Of a DNA stretch of 64,000 nucleotides, positions 63,801 to 64,000 are shown piece after piece (the first letter of the stretch is position 1; each line of letters opens with the position of its first letter). The DNA comes from Palaemon carinicauda (taxonomy: Eukaryota; Arthropoda; Malacostraca; Decapoda; Palaemonidae). Under the pieces are notes generated by a model, which was not told where the DNA came from, did not search any database, and saw only the letters and a program-made list of their open reading frames with translations. A program made the position numbers and the translations under genes. Where the stretch lies: assembly GCF_036898095.1 (NCBI RefSeq), contig NC_090746.1:57166651-57230650 (forward strand), given 5' to 3'.

Positions 63801-64000
63801 TGTGGTAGCTGCACAAGTGGTTTAGAATGCCTCAAGTAGCAGATGGTTGAGGGAATAGGTTACCCAGGCTTAGTTTGGGATGAATGTGTAAGAATGACTG
63901 GCTCTTTCTTTCTTTCATTTTCCCCTCTTTTGGGGAACAAAACCATGGATCCTCTGCACACTGGCCTCACCTATCTACAGGTAATAACCATTTCCCTTGT

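Larger units (their letters stand above)
60135..64000 (+). mobile_element. DIRS-like retrotransposon copy 5 (DIRS-5), runs past the window end
   Basis: Left end TTGTTCCTACACTCTACAAA is a decayed version of the DIRS-1/3 terminus. Gag, RT, RNase H and recombinase remnants follow in the usual order, most similar to DIRS-3. The 3' end with the recombinase tail (63715-63790, matching 10360 and 43450) and ICR lies partly beyond the window. All frames are broken. Sense to xpo4. Confidence 0.82.

Overview
This is an animal nuclear genome window, intron-rich and packed with transposons. It most likely comes from a decapod crustacean. That guess rests on DIRS-type tyrosine-recombinase retrotransposons, a Jockey-like LINE with a (TAA)n-tailed 3' end, RTE-like LINEs and Tigger-like DNA transposons, a mix I associate with shrimp and crabs. 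No bacterial genes, rRNA operons or CRISPR arrays are present, and one 500-base assembly gap lies at 26001-26500.

The only host gene I can support is a partial exportin-4 gene (xpo4) on the plus strand. It is assembled from 15 confident exons between 785 and 51370, plus one doubtful microexon. The exons match about residues 120 to 830 of the roughly 1,150-residue family; the 5' and 3' ends lie outside the window. One intron (12052-22688) has textbook U12-dependent AT-AC signals: an ATATCCTTT donor, a TTCCTTAAC branch site and an AC acceptor. The reading phase and protein length fit exportin-4 only if it is spliced this way.

The rest is mobile DNA in the introns. Five DIRS-like elements all lie in the same orientation as the gene: DIRS-1 (1304-11250), DIRS-2 (about 12290-17560), DIRS-3 (32607-44356), DIRS-4 (about 53420-59470) and DIRS-5 (60135 to the window end). 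DIRS-1 and DIRS-3 show inverted terminal repeats and an internal complementary region. DIRS-4 keeps a full-length tyrosine recombinase frame with its R, HxxR and Y residues. All have lost part of the reverse transcriptase or are otherwise broken. DIRS-3 is nested: a Tigger-like transposon (34313-39067) sits in its gag frame, and an RTE-like LINE sits inside the Tigger. A second, decayed Tigger lies at about 28600-31335.

A Jockey-like LINE (5985-9030, minus) and SINE-like repeats at 7408-8080 and 24653-26000 end in the same 3' tail, which suggests a LINE/SINE pair. Other structure includes arginine/serine-rich gag coding repeats decaying at CpG sites, a large palindrome (27078-27448), a 5S rRNA-like segment in DIRS-4, GC-box tandem repeats (20272-20492) and several microsatellites. 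How the pieces relate: the exons encode one nuclear transport receptor, and the transposons have expanded its introns to over 10 kb in several cases.
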